DNA of 64,000 nt from positions 54,635 to 118,634 of the forward strand of contig RFFU01000084.1 in the NCBI GenBank assembly GCA_003697085.1, read 5' to 3'. The first letter of the stretch is position 1, and each line of letters begins with the position of its first letter. The position numbers and the translations under genes were made by a program. The DNA is from Candidatus Hydrogenedentota bacterium. Lineage in GTDB: Bacteria > UBA8481 > J006. Below the pieces are notes generated by a model. It was not told the origin of the DNA, did not search any database, and saw only the letters and a program-made list of their open reading frames with translations. Below, in pieces: positions 50,160-58,979 of this stretch.

Positions 50160-50520
50160 CGTCTAGTTCTTCGAAACTTCGGGACAGAGGAGATTTTCAA
50201 TATCGAACGTCTGAGAGAATCAAAAGGTTCCGCTGTTTTTCGAGAAATCGTTCGAAATCCATTCTCAACGCTCCTGTTTACCGATCATCCCCACGGGGGA
50301 GGTGCAAAAAGAGAGCGCCCTCTTCCTCCACCACGGCCTCGTTTACCGTGACACTCTCCACTCAGGCAGTTGGCGATGTTGCGCGTTCCGGAGGAGAGTT
50401 GATAAAATTCGATTACGTTGGGAGACGGCCGGTATCTCTTCAAGATCGGTTTTCCGTAAGAACCCTTCCCGTTATTTTCCTTTTCTCGACCGACGCCCGC
50501 TTTTTCTTCCACCGTTTGAA
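50160..50520 (-). other. Run of short, frame-interrupted ORFs (possible decayed genes)
   Basis: A 75-aa ORF (50285-50512, GTG start, GAGGAGG eight nt upstream) contains 'GKPILKRYRPSPNVIEFYQL'. Midway, a second frame takes over with 'VTVNEAVVEEEGALFLHLPRGDD', ending just before an AGGAG site and a further ATG (50261). That next frame (MDFERFLEKQRN) stops after 21 codons, while another frame continues with 'FDIENLLCPEVSKN' to a stop 14 nt before the 255-aa ORF. This looks like two small genes each broken by one frameshift, or assembly indels. No family is assigned. Confidence 0.4.
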
Positions 50521-50569
50521 CCTCCTCGTTCTCTCGTGACGAGAAATGATTCTAACCGGAATCAAAAGG

Positions 50570-50933
50570 AACTTCAATGTCGTTGAGGCTGGGGGGATTC
50601 AAAAAGTAGGTAGTTAACCAATATCGCCTTTCGGTCATTCTCGGCGGCCATCTTGGCCGCCTCCAAGGCATCGGCCTCAATGTCCATCCACGGAGGTTTT
50701 TGACGGCTTCGGAATCCGCTACAAGGCGTCCCGTTCCTACAAAATAAAATAGCCCCCTCCAGGTCTGCATTCTTTGTCCCTTTCTCTCTTCCGCAGGTTG
50801 GAGAACCTGCGCTCCACTTTCGGCAGGCAGGCCTGCGTTCCCAGGATTGCGCGTCCTTCTCATTTTCCGCGAACGGCCTTTCTCTATCCCGCCCCCATTT
50901 AAGGCTACTAAACCGATTTAGTTGGTTTTTTGC
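50570..50933. repeat. Gene-free stretch with palindromic modules and AT-rich hairpin
   Basis: GGCGGCCA-TCT-TGGCCGCC (50643-50661) is a perfect palindrome. CCGCAGGTTGGAGAACCTGCGCTCCA (from 50791) and GGCAGGCAGGCCTGCGTTCCCAGG (from 50822) belong to the dispersed modules. ACTAAA-CCGA-TTTAGT (50907-50922) followed by TGG and T6 resembles a weak AT-rich terminator on the plus strand. A 37-residue minus ORF (MDIEADALEAAKMAAEN...) is encoded across the palindrome and is not called as a gene. Confidence 0.6.
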
Positions 50934-50963
50934 TTGCATTCTGACGGGTTTTCGCATTAGAAT
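50934..50963 (+). promoter_or_regulatory. Sigma70-type promoter for the pilus operon
   Basis: TTGCAT (50934-50939) and TAGAAT (50958-50963) are separated by 18 nt, ending 16 nt before the pilB ATG at 50980. The leader would be very short and no clear ribosome site intervenes. The -35 box directly follows the T-run of the AT-rich hairpin. Confidence 0.5.
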
Positions 50964-50979
50964 CATCGAGAGACCCCTC

Positions 50980-52773
50980 ATGGAAAAGATGCCGGATCAG
51001 CAGGAGGACCTGAGCGGATCGCCGGGCGTGATGCCGGGCGATTACCACTATCGTCTCGGCGATATCCTTATCGCCGCCGGCGTCATCACCGCCGAACAAC
51101 TCAACGAAGCCCTCGCCCTTCAAAAAGAATCCACGATGAAACTGGGGGAACTGCTCATCCATTACGGCTGGATCACCGAGGAAGGGCTCACGCGTGCGCT
51201 GGCCCGCCAGTTCGGCCACCCCTATCTCCCCGGCGTCGATACGACACTCGTCGATCCCGCCTTCCGAAAATTGATTCCCGAGCGGATTGTCAGAGAGAAC
51301 CTGGTCTTTCCGTACGAGCGGGACGGCAACGTGCTTAGGGTCGTCATGGCCGATCCGACGAATCTCTTTCTTCTCGACGATCTCCGCGCGATCACGGGAT
51401 TCAAGAAGATCGAAGTCCTGCTGACGACTCCGACGCAACTGAGGAAGGCGATCGATGAATTCTATGGTTCAACCGAGACGATGTCGGCGTTGCTGGGAGA
51501 GATCGACGAGGACGTGGAGGTGGTCGAGAATCTCGAGGACCAGGTCTCTGCCGCGGAGTTACGGGCGCAGGTCGAGGATACGCCGATCATCCGGATGGTC
51601 AACGTTCTGATCAAGGAGGCGCTTCAGGCGAACGCCACCGACATCCATCTCGAGCCTTACGAACAGACGTTTCGGATTCGGTATCGGATCGACGGGATCC
51701 TTCACGAAGTCCCCTCCCCTCCGAAGAAATACCAGAACGCCATTCTCTCTCGCCTCAAGATCATGGCGGATTTGGACATCGCGGAACGCCGCCTCCCCCA
51801 GGACGGGCGCTTCAAACTCCGGTTAGCGAACCGTGAGGTCGATTTTCGTATATCGACGTTGCCCACGGCCTTCGGTGAGAAGGTCGTTCTGCGGATTCTT
51901 GACAAGACGGAACGGATCGAGGCCAAGACCGGCTCGATCTCGGACCTCGAACAACTGGGCTTGACGCCGCCGCAGGTCGAGACCGTCAAACGCTCGCTCT
52001 TCCGCCCTCACGGCATGATCTTGGTCACGGGCCCGACGGGAAGCGGCAAGACGACGACGCTTTACGCATGCCTCGAGATTCTCAATTCACCCGAAAAGAA
52101 CATCGTCACGGTCGAAGATCCGGTCGAGTACATGATTCCGGGAATCAACCAGGTTCCGGCTCATCCTCAGATCGGGCTGAACTTCGCCAAGGTTCTGCGC
52201 TCGATTCTCCGCCAGGATCCCGACGTCATAATGGTGGGAGAAATCCGGGATCAAGAGACGGCGGAGATCGCGATCAACGCCGCGTTGACCGGTCATCTCG
52301 TCCTCTCCACGCTCCACACGAACGATGCTCCCGGAGCCGTGGTTCGTCTTGAGAATATGGGGATCGAGCCTTTTCTGATCACATCGACCCTCCTGCTGAC
52401 GATCTCCCAACGCCTGATGCGGAAGATCTGCCCGGAGTGCAAGGAACCGTACACCCCGCCCCCGGAGTTGGTCGAATCGATGCGATTGGAAACGCTTCCC
52501 CCCGAAGGCACGTTCTTCCGCGGGCGCGGCTGCGAAGCGTGCAGCAACACGGGTTACCGCGGGCGCGTCGGCGTCTATGAACTGCTTGAGATCACCGAGG
52601 ACGTCAAGGCGATGGTCCTGAAGCGGATGACCTCCTCCGCCATCAAGTCGGCGGCCATCGAGAAAGGATTCCGCACCTTGAGGCAGGCCTCGCTCGATCT
52701 CGTCTTCCGAGGGCTGACCACGCTGGAGGAAGTCTGGCGCGTCTCGACGGAAGACTTCCTGGTTGGAGAGTAA
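50980..52773 (+). CDS. pilB: Type IV pilus / type II secretion assembly ATPase
   Basis: The protein has 597 aa. An N-terminal MshEN-like domain ('RLGDILIAAGVITAEQLNEAL', 'KLGELLIHYGWITEEGLTRAL') precedes the ATPase core with 'DIHLEPYE', Walker A 'GPTGSGKTTTLYA', 'GEIRDQETAEIAINAALTGHLVLSTLHTNDA' (Asp and His boxes) and a zinc tetracysteine (CPEC...CEAC). It powers pilin polymerisation on the cytoplasmic side with the PilC platform. PilB versus GspE cannot be decided from sequence; no secretin, pilT or prepilin peptidase gene is in the window. Confidence 0.92.
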   Translation: MEKMPDQQEDLSGSPGVMPGDYHYRLGDILIAAGVITAEQLNEALALQKESTMKLGELLIHYGWITEEGLTRALARQFGHPYLPGVDTTLVDPAFRKLIPERIVRENLVFPYERDGNVLRVVMADPTNLFLLDDLRAITGFKKIEVLLTTPTQLRKAIDEFYGSTETMSALLGEIDEDVEVVENLEDQVSAAELRAQVEDTPIIRMVNVLIKEALQANATDIHLEPYEQTFRIRYRIDGILHEVPSPPKKYQNAILSRLKIMADLDIAERRLPQDGRFKLRLANREVDFRISTLPTAFGEKVVLRILDKTERIEAKTGSISDLEQLGLTPPQVETVKRSLFRPHGMILVTGPTGSGKTTTLYACLEILNSPEKNIVTVEDPVEYMIPGINQVPAHPQIGLNFAKVLRSILRQDPDVIMVGEIRDQETAEIAINAALTGHLVLSTLHTNDAPGAVVRLENMGIEPFLITSTLLLTISQRLMRKICPECKEPYTPPPELVESMRLETLPPEGTFFRGRGCEACSNTGYRGRVGVYELLEITEDVKAMVLKRMTSSAIKSAAIEKGFRTLRQASLDLVFRGLTTLEEVWRVSTEDFLVGE

Positions 52774-52777
52774 GGTC

Positions 52778-53992
52778 TTGCCGCAGTTTCAGTACCGTGC
52801 CTTTACGCGGACGGGAGGGGTGGTCGAGGGGGTATTGGAGGCGGGGGCGGAACGCGACGTTCTCCTCAATCTCCGCCGCCGTAACCTCAAGGTCCTCCTG
52901 ATCGAAGAGAAGAAAGAGACCTGGTACGATCTGTTAGGGAAATGGATGCACCGCAAGGTGAAATTGCGGGAGATCGTTCGTTTCACGAGTATGTTCTCCA
53001 CGCTCGTCAACGCCGCTGTTCCGATGTCCTCTTGCCTCCGGACCCTTCAAGAACAAACGGACAACATCGCCTTGAAAGAGATTCTCGAGAACGTTCAGCA
53101 GGAGATCGAGGGAGGGATGGACCTTTCGACGGCGCTGGGGATGCATCCCCAAGCCTTCAATCGGATGTACGTCGATTTGGTACGGGCGGGGGAAACGAGC
53201 GGGACGCTGGGCATCATCCTCGAACGGCTGGCCGCTTACACAGAAAAGACGGAGAAGCTGCGCCGAAGGATCAAGAGCGCTTTGACCTATCCCGCGGTTG
53301 TCGTCGCCATTTCTTTTCTGATCGTCTGGGTGATCCTCCAGTTCGTCGTGCCGAAATTCGCCGAGACCTTCGCCCAGTTCGGAAAGGATCTCCCGCTCCC
53401 TACGGTTATCCTTCTCGAGGTCTCAAATGTCGTGCGGAATTTTTACGCGCTCGTCCTTTTGGCGGGAGTCGGGGCGTATTTCGGAATCCGAACTCTTCTC
53501 AAGAACGATTCCTTCCGCAAGACCTGGGACACGATGGTTCTGAAGATTCCGTTCTTCGGGGAATTGATCCTCAAATCCTCCTTGGCCCGTTTCACTCGAA
53601 CGCTTGCGATGCTTCTTGACAGCGGGATTCCGATCATCCAAGCCCTTCAGATCGTTTCGCATGTGGCCGGGAATCGCCTGATCACCGACACGGTCTTCGC
53701 GGCCGCCGATGCGATTACGAGTGGAGAGAGCTTCTCCGACACATTGCGAAAGGGAGAAGTCTTCCCGCCCATCGTCATCCAGATGGTCTCGGTCGGGGAA
53801 GCGACCGGAAACCTTCCCGCGATGCTCAACAAGATCGCTGATTTTTACGAAGACGAGGTGGACATCGTGATCGAATCCCTCTCGTCCCTGATCGAACCGC
53901 TGATGATCGTCTTTCTCGGGGTCGTTCTCGGCTACGTCATCATCGCGCTTTTCCTGCCGATCCTGAGCCTGAGCGAGGCGGTGAAGTTCTGA
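52778..53992 (+). CDS. pilC: Pilus assembly platform protein PilC/GspF
   Basis: The product has about 404 aa starting from a TTG at 52778 (the track start 52763 is another TTG inside pilB). Two T2SSF domains each end in a membrane helix pair ('LTYPAVVVAISFLIVWVILQF', 'LIEPLMIVFLGVVLGYVIIALFLPI'). 'MSSCLRTLQEQTDN', 'VRAGETSGTLGIILERLA' and 'VSVGEATGNLPAMLNKIADFYE' are the classic repeats. It anchors the PilB motor to the growing pseudopilus or pilus. The next gene starts at its last base. Confidence 0.92.
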   Translation: MPQFQYRAFTRTGGVVEGVLEAGAERDVLLNLRRRNLKVLLIEEKKETWYDLLGKWMHRKVKLREIVRFTSMFSTLVNAAVPMSSCLRTLQEQTDNIALKEILENVQQEIEGGMDLSTALGMHPQAFNRMYVDLVRAGETSGTLGIILERLAAYTEKTEKLRRRIKSALTYPAVVVAISFLIVWVILQFVVPKFAETFAQFGKDLPLPTVILLEVSNVVRNFYALVLLAGVGAYFGIRTLLKNDSFRKTWDTMVLKIPFFGELILKSSLARFTRTLAMLLDSGIPIIQALQIVSHVAGNRLITDTVFAAADAITSGESFSDTLRKGEVFPPIVIQMVSVGEATGNLPAMLNKIADFYEDEVDIVIESLSSLIEPLMIVFLGVVLGYVIIALFLPILSLSEAVKF

Positions 53993-54561
53993 TGGCAGGC
54001 CGGGAACGAGCCGTTTTCGGTGCGACTACAGCGACGCGGAAACGACGGTCCGGTCAGAAATCGAGTGACCATGCCCCAAGGGAAGATCACTCGATCTTTT
54101 CGAGACGACCTGTCGGGCGCGGACCCAACGGCGCGACTCTGATCGAGATCCTCGTTGCGGTCATCCTCTTGAGCCTGGGGCTTCTGCCGCTTCTGCTTGC
54201 CCTGAACCGGACTGTGACGAACACCTATTCGCTCGGAACGCGTTCCGAAGCGCTGCTTTTAGCGGCGGAGAAGATCGATGAACTGCGGGCGGAGGGATTC
54301 GGCGAGATCGAGGCGAACATTCTTGCCGGAGCGGACAGCGCCGTCATCAACGAGGGCGCGCTGGAGGAAAAGCCCTTCTTCCGGACCACGGAGATCATTT
54401 ATCAGAAGGATCTCGGCGGAATGAATCTCGTCGACGCCTCGCCGGCCGACGTTCCCACGGATTACATCAAGTTGAAATCCACCGTCCGGTGGCTCGTCGA
54501 GAACCGTCCGCTCGAGCGCAGTGTCACGGCGTTGATGGCGCGGGAGGGAGCCCTTGAATAA
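53992..54561 (+). CDS. Type IV pilin-like protein (PilV-like)
   Basis: The protein has 189 aa. A basic N-terminal leader of about 45 residues, unusually long for a prepilin, ends at 'GPNG|ATLIEILVAVILLSLG', the type III signal with Gly at -1 and Glu at +5. The globular part has no cysteine pair. It fits minor pilins of the PilV/GspI group, which begin the initiation complex of the pilus or pseudopilus. The 3' end overlaps the next gene by 8 nt. Confidence 0.8.
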   Translation: MAGRERAVFGATTATRKRRSGQKSSDHAPREDHSIFSRRPVGRGPNGATLIEILVAVILLSLGLLPLLLALNRTVTNTYSLGTRSEALLLAAEKIDELRAEGFGEIEANILAGADSAVINEGALEEKPFFRTTEIIYQKDLGGMNLVDASPADVPTDYIKLKSTVRWLVENRPLERSVTALMAREGALE

Positions 54562-55270
54562 CGTCTTCTCCCTTCCGAACGCGTCGGCCTCCTCAAAACA
54601 TTTCCGCGGTCGGACGCGCGCCGGACGAAAGCGCGCCTTCACTCTCGTGGAACTTCTCGTCGTCGCGCTGATCGTCGGGATCGTCATCATTATCTTGATG
54701 CGTGTTCTTTTGAATTACTTCGCGGCGTACTGGGAGACGCAGACGCGCCTTCGTCTCCAGCGCGATATGCGAACCGCCTCGTACTGGATCCGAACAGACC
54801 TGACGGCGTTGGCTCAGCGGAACGGAAATTTTGATCTTCTTGATCCCGGCAACGATTTCTCCTTCCTCGCCGCCGACGACCCGAAGGATACGCAGGACTG
54901 GGCCGACAACTCGCTCGACAACGGGCTCGACGAATTCACCTATCTCTTCTCCGGTAACAGAATCATCCGGAAATGGGACCCTCGGGGCGGGCTTTCAGGA
55001 ACGACGAAGGAGATCGTGGTCGGAGCGCTCGAACCGCAGTACGGGGATTCGATCGATGTTCGGATCACGCTTACCGATCTCAACGACAGCACGGTCACGC
55101 GTTCGGATTTCAACGGCACATTGGGGGATTACGAATACACGACGCCGATTCGTGCGGTCGAGGTCGAACTGATCTTCAGCAAGAAGCCACGGGGAATCTT
55201 TTCGAAGCGTCCGCCGATCGTCGAACGGGCGCGTCTGCGCAGCGTTGCGCTCTACAGGAGGGTCGGATGA
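54554..55270 (+). CDS. Type IV pilin-like protein (PilW/GspJ-like)
   Basis: The protein has 238 aa starting from a TTG with GGGAGGG in front. The prepilin segment is 'KRA|FTLVELLVVALIVGIVIIIL', with Ala instead of Gly at -1 and Glu at +5. The periplasmic domain ('FTYLFSGNRIIRKWDPRGG', 'VEVELIFSKKP') resembles GspJ/PilW minor pilins. It is likely part of the pilus tip complex with the neighbouring pilin-like proteins. The end overlaps the next ATG by 4 nt. Confidence 0.75.
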   Translation: MNNVFSLPNASASSKHFRGRTRAGRKRAFTLVELLVVALIVGIVIIILMRVLLNYFAAYWETQTRLRLQRDMRTASYWIRTDLTALAQRNGNFDLLDPGNDFSFLAADDPKDTQDWADNSLDNGLDEFTYLFSGNRIIRKWDPRGGLSGTTKEIVVGALEPQYGDSIDVRITLTDLNDSTVTRSDFNGTLGDYEYTTPIRAVEVELIFSKKPRGIFSKRPPIVERARLRSVALYRRVG

Positions 55271-55686
55271 GACGGGAGTCGGCATCCGCGGATCGAGCGG
55301 CAGGGGGCGTCGTGCCGCGAGAAGCGAGCGCGCCGCGAGGACGAAGGGGAGTGTTTTCTCTTCTTCGCGACAGAGCCCGCGGCCAGGCGCTCATCGTCGC
55401 CTTGATCCTGCTTCTCGTCGCGGCCGTATTGGTTTTGGCCGCCGTCTATTTCTTCCGCGAGAGCGCGCATCAGCAGGTCGCTCACACCCGCATCATTCAG
55501 GAGCGCTATCTTGCCGAGGCCGGCCTTGAACTCACCTTGCATCGCCTCAACACGGATCACGCCTTTTCGCGGGAGATTCAGATTCTGGGCGCAACCCAAA
55601 AGAATCCCTTCGACACGAACGCCGGTCCCGGAACGATAACTTGGGAAGGAGGTACGATTACCGTGGTGATCGAACCCTACGAATGA
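55267..55686 (+). CDS. PilX-like membrane-anchored protein
   Basis: This 139-aa gene is the 3' part of the 54973-55686 track ORF; the ATG at 55267 overlaps the previous stop (ATGA) and has AGGAGG upstream. A basic leader ends at 'RARGQALIVALILLLVAAVLVLAAVYFF', the N-terminal helix pattern of PilX/GspK-like proteins (no Glu at +5). 'QERYLAEAGLELTLHRLN' follows, the usual helix of PilX_N. It ends in the ATGA overlap with the large exported-protein gene. Confidence 0.75.
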   Translation: MRRESASADRAAGGVVPREASAPRGRRGVFSLLRDRARGQALIVALILLLVAAVLVLAAVYFFRESAHQQVAHTRIIQERYLAEAGLELTLHRLNTDHAFSREIQILGATQKNPFDTNAGPGTITWEGGTITVVIEPYE

Positions 55687-58600
55687 GAGTTCTTCGGTTT
55701 CTCGCGCGACTCCTCGGACTTGCCGCCGTCGCCGTTATCGTGCTTCAAGTATTCTTCGCCTTGAGGAACCCGAGCGCGCGGGCCGGGGTTCCGCGCCGGA
55801 CCATCGACGGCAACAAGGGCGATTGGCTCGCCGGTCTCCCGACCGTCGGGAACACCGCCGTGCTCGTCTCCGACGGAACCGACACCGAATGGGTCTGGCT
55901 CGACAAGGTCGGCGACGCGCGAGCGGATTTCGAGCCGGCGGAAAGCCGTTCGAACTGGGATATCAAGGTGATCCGCGTCATCGCCGACGTCGATTATCTC
56001 TATTACCTCGTCGAGGTGGACCAGTTCACCCCCGGGCTCGGACAATTCGTCTTTCAATTCAACATCGCGATGGACACGGAGATCGCCTTCAATGCTTCGG
56101 GTGGGAACTCGGGGATGAACTGGTTCGGCGACGATTCGATCAGTCCCGGCTCCAGCACGGGCCTCGGGAACCCCGCTCAATATTCGGAACTGAACATCAT
56201 CACGGATCTCGATGGAAATTACATCTACGACTACAATGCGGGGACATGGCGTTTCGCGGCCAATTCCTCCGTCGCGTTCAATGAAGCGCAAAATTTCGTC
56301 GAGGTGGCTTTGAAGTGGTCTGATCTTGGTTTCACTTCCGTGCCACCCCGCATCCGGCTGACGATGGCGACGGCGAAGCGTGCCGGCGGCGATCCGAATG
56401 CGGTGGACAAGACGGTCGATCTGGGGGGGACGGACTTTCTCGACGCCGTCACCTTCGATGCGTACAATCCGACTTCCGCCTGGGACGATGCCCTCTCGAC
56501 GAACACCGTCTCCGACTACCTCGACGTCGCCTTTGACGCGACGGGAAACGTGATCGATCCCAACACTCCGGCGGCGCCCTCCCATCTTCGCGCGGCGGAT
56601 GCCGCCTTTGCCGCGCCGGCGGCGAGCGGAGAAACGACCTTCACGAACAATCCCATCCTCGTTTGGGACCCCGTCGCTCCGGACGGCGACGCCGGGGACA
56701 CGATCGCGGGATATTATGTCCAGATTTGCACTTCACCGGTCGTGGGACCCAACGGGTTTCTGCAAACGGATTACGGCATCGTCGTCCAGCGCAACGATCT
56801 TGGAGCCGGCCCCGCGAATCAGATCGTTTATCACAACCTTCCACCCTCCCAACCGTGGTGGGGCGCGGCGGACAGTTCGACGGGGATTCCGAACTCGGAC
56901 GGAGCAGGGCGGCCGATTCTTCAGCCGGGAACGACCTATTATCTCCGTGTCTGGGCGCGGGACCGCCGCGGGATTCTCGGTGATCCCTCCCCCGTTTACG
57001 TTCTTCCCATCGACTACCCCGCCTGGCATGATCCTTACGTCTTCGGAATCAACGGAAGCACCTTCCGGGCGAACCGGGACCCGGCCGAGGGAGCCTATGT
57101 GAATTTTATGGTGGGGGTCTTCGATCCTCAACCCGACGATCCGATGGACAATTACTACGTCAACCCGGGAACAGGTCAGGTCGCACCGAACGAGATTCTC
57201 AATATCATTCTCCACATCCGCGTGGCCGATCCGACCCATCCGACCTACGATTGGGCGACCGGAGCCGGGCGAGTGATTCTGGGAGATGAATGGAAGGACG
57301 CCAACGGGAACATTGCTTGGTACCTGCCGTCAGTGGTGAATCCGAACCTCGGCGTGAAGGATCCCCCCGATTCCTATTCGGTCTTTCGCACAGGCGGCAG
57401 CATCGATTTTACGAAGACGTGGCTCTACAAATACAACAGCGTCAATCTCGGGAACAACGGGGGCGCGGAGGTCTTCAAACTCAACGCGAAGGCCGGGGAC
57501 ATTGTCGAGTATTTCTTCGAGATCAACAATCCCTTCGAGGCTCCCGGCGGAAACTATCTCTTCTCCCAGCGGGAGCGGCGTTTTCTCTTCGCCTACGACT
57601 CAAGCGGAATCACCGGCTACCGCTGGGGAACCTACGACGAGGCCAAGGCGAATCCGTTCCGCTTCGTCGTGCAGAAACGCGACCTCCCCGCCGTCTGGCA
57701 CAATCCCGTGAGCAAGGAGGTTCCGCTGGGAGCCGGCGGGACGAACCGCACGATGCGCGATCCAACCTGGCCCGATACCTTTCCGCAGAACGTCACGCTC
57801 TACGTCGGAGCCGTCGGCGCGGGAACGCTCGACTGGCGGCTCGTTTGGCGCAACGTGGACGCCGGTGGGTGGAAAGAAGACGTCTTCAACGGTCCCACGG
57901 TGCTCGTGGACACGGCGAATTTCAAGTATTACTACACGCACAACTTCAACTACACGGGAGGAATGATCGAGTATTACTTCAGAACATCGGACAACGCCGT
58001 CTATATCTTCGCCAACGGCATCACGGACAACGCCCAGATCGTTTATGACGATTCGTTGGGAGACACGGGACAGGACACCGTTCCGTTCCGCTTTCCCTTC
58101 ACCCGGCGAGCGAAGGTCACCTCGACCGGTTCGACCGGAAAGGACAGCCATTCGATCGTGGCCGTTTTGGGGCTGCGGGCGCCGCAGTTCGACGCGCTCG
58201 ACGAGAACGCCATCGGCGTCAACAGCCTGCTCGATTTCTCATCCGGAACGGCGACCGTCACCGGCTCCGTCCTCACAAACGTCTTTCCCGGCGTTTATCT
58301 GGGCCGAAACGATACCGGCGGAGCGCCGGAGATGCGCCGGCTCTTCAACCGCTCTTTCCCCGCCGTTATAACCGCTTCCGGGGCCGTGAACGGTCTGCGC
58401 AAGGCCTTCTTCGGCCCGATTTTCCCCTTCGACTACGCCGTCGACGATACCTCCGCGTGGAATACCGGTAGTGATGCTTATGAAAATATTCCCATCCTCT
58501 CCTCCGATGTCTTCACGGACGTTGTGGACCGCGAGGAACCGGCGGGGACCGTTTTTGGAGCCGGAAAACCGATCGATGCGGTCATCTACGTCAACGGCGA

Positions 58601-58979
58601 TGCCAGTATCTCGACCATCAACATCACCCGCGGAGCCTTGATCACGGAAGGAAAGATCACGATTTCCCCCGCTGCGATCGTGACGGCTCAACGCCTCGAT
58701 CTTTACTCCCTCGGAGGTCCCCTTACGGTCTCCGGGTCCCTCTCGATCGAGACGGGAGTTCTCTTCTCCAACGATACGATCGTCGTCGATCCCGGAGCAA
58801 CGCTTTCTCTCTCCAGCCTCGGAAGTCTTGCGGCCCAGGCGTTGACCGTGGGAACCGGCGCCAATCTTCTCGTCAACCATCCGCGGGGCGTCACGTTCAC
58901 GGGGGAGGAGGAATCTGTTTTGTCCGAGGCGACGCGCTGGGTCATTTCAAGCCTGAGAGAAGAAAGGAAGGTTCCGTGA
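55683..58979 (+). CDS. 1098-aa exported multidomain protein, pilus operon
   Basis: The product has 1098 aa from the ATG at 55683, coupled to the PilX-like gene. A signal or anchor helix lies at residues 4-25. Residues about 45-270 resemble a DOMON/CBM9-like beta-sandwich ('IDGNKGDWLAGLP', 'YLYYLVEVDQFTPG', 'NFVEVALKWSDLG'). A fibronectin-III-like region follows ('ILVWDPVAPDGDAGDTIAGYYVQI', 'PGTTYYLRVWARDR'), then an unfamiliar middle. The last ~270 residues ('VLGLRAPQFDALDENAIG', 'AVIYVNGDASISTINITRGALI', 'LTVSGSLSIETGVLFSNDTI') look like the C-terminal domain of PilX-type proteins, with bactofilin-like strands. It could be a pilus-associated adhesin or a secreted substrate. It takes the place PilY1 has in other operons but lacks PilY1 similarity. 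Confidence 0.75.
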   Translation: MRVLRFLARLLGLAAVAVIVLQVFFALRNPSARAGVPRRTIDGNKGDWLAGLPTVGNTAVLVSDGTDTEWVWLDKVGDARADFEPAESRSNWDIKVIRVIADVDYLYYLVEVDQFTPGLGQFVFQFNIAMDTEIAFNASGGNSGMNWFGDDSISPGSSTGLGNPAQYSELNIITDLDGNYIYDYNAGTWRFAANSSVAFNEAQNFVEVALKWSDLGFTSVPPRIRLTMATAKRAGGDPNAVDKTVDLGGTDFLDAVTFDAYNPTSAWDDALSTNTVSDYLDVAFDATGNVIDPNTPAAPSHLRAADAAFAAPAASGETTFTNNPILVWDPVAPDGDAGDTIAGYYVQICTSPVVGPNGFLQTDYGIVVQRNDLGAGPANQIVYHNLPPSQPWWGAADSSTGIPNSDGAGRPILQPGTTYYLRVWARDRRGILGDPSPVYVLPIDYPAWHDPYVFGINGSTFRANRDPAEGAYVNFMVGVFDPQPDDPMDNYYVNPGTGQVAPNEILNIILHIRVADPTHPTYDWATGAGRVILGDEWKDANGNIAWYLPSVVNPNLGVKDPPDSYSVFRTGGSIDFTKTWLYKYNSVNLGNNGGAEVFKLNAKAGDIVEYFFEINNPFEAPGGNYLFSQRERRFLFAYDSSGITGYRWGTYDEAKANPFRFVVQKRDLPAVWHNPVSKEVPLGAGGTNRTMRDPTWPDTFPQNVTLYVGAVGAGTLDWRLVWRNVDAGGWKEDVFNGPTVLVDTANFKYYYTHNFNYTGGMIEYYFRTSDNAVYIFANGITDNAQIVYDDSLGDTGQDTVPFRFPFTRRAKVTSTGSTGKDSHSIVAVLGLRAPQFDALDENAIGVNSLLDFSSGTATVTGSVLTNVFPGVYLGRNDTGGAPEMRRLFNRSFPAVITASGAVNGLRKAFFGPIFPFDYAVDDTSAWNTGSDAYENIPILSSDVFTDVVDREEPAGTVFGAGKPIDAVIYVNGDASISTINITRGALITEGKITISPAAIVTAQRLDLYSLGGPLTVSGSLSIETGVLFSNDTIVVDPGATLSLSSLGSLAAQALTVGTGANLLVNHPRGVTFTGEEESVLSEATRWVISSLREERKVP

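Noticed and set aside
50285-50512. Lasso-peptide or other RiPP precursor
   Set aside because: The 'KPILKRY' stretch recalls such leaders, but no maturation enzymes (B/C proteins, radical SAM) lie nearby and the frame is interrupted.
50574-50981. 135-aa minus ORF including 'MDIEADALEAAKMAAEN'
   Set aside because: Most of it translates the dispersed modules and the GGCGGCCA palindrome; no ribosome site or homologue recognised.
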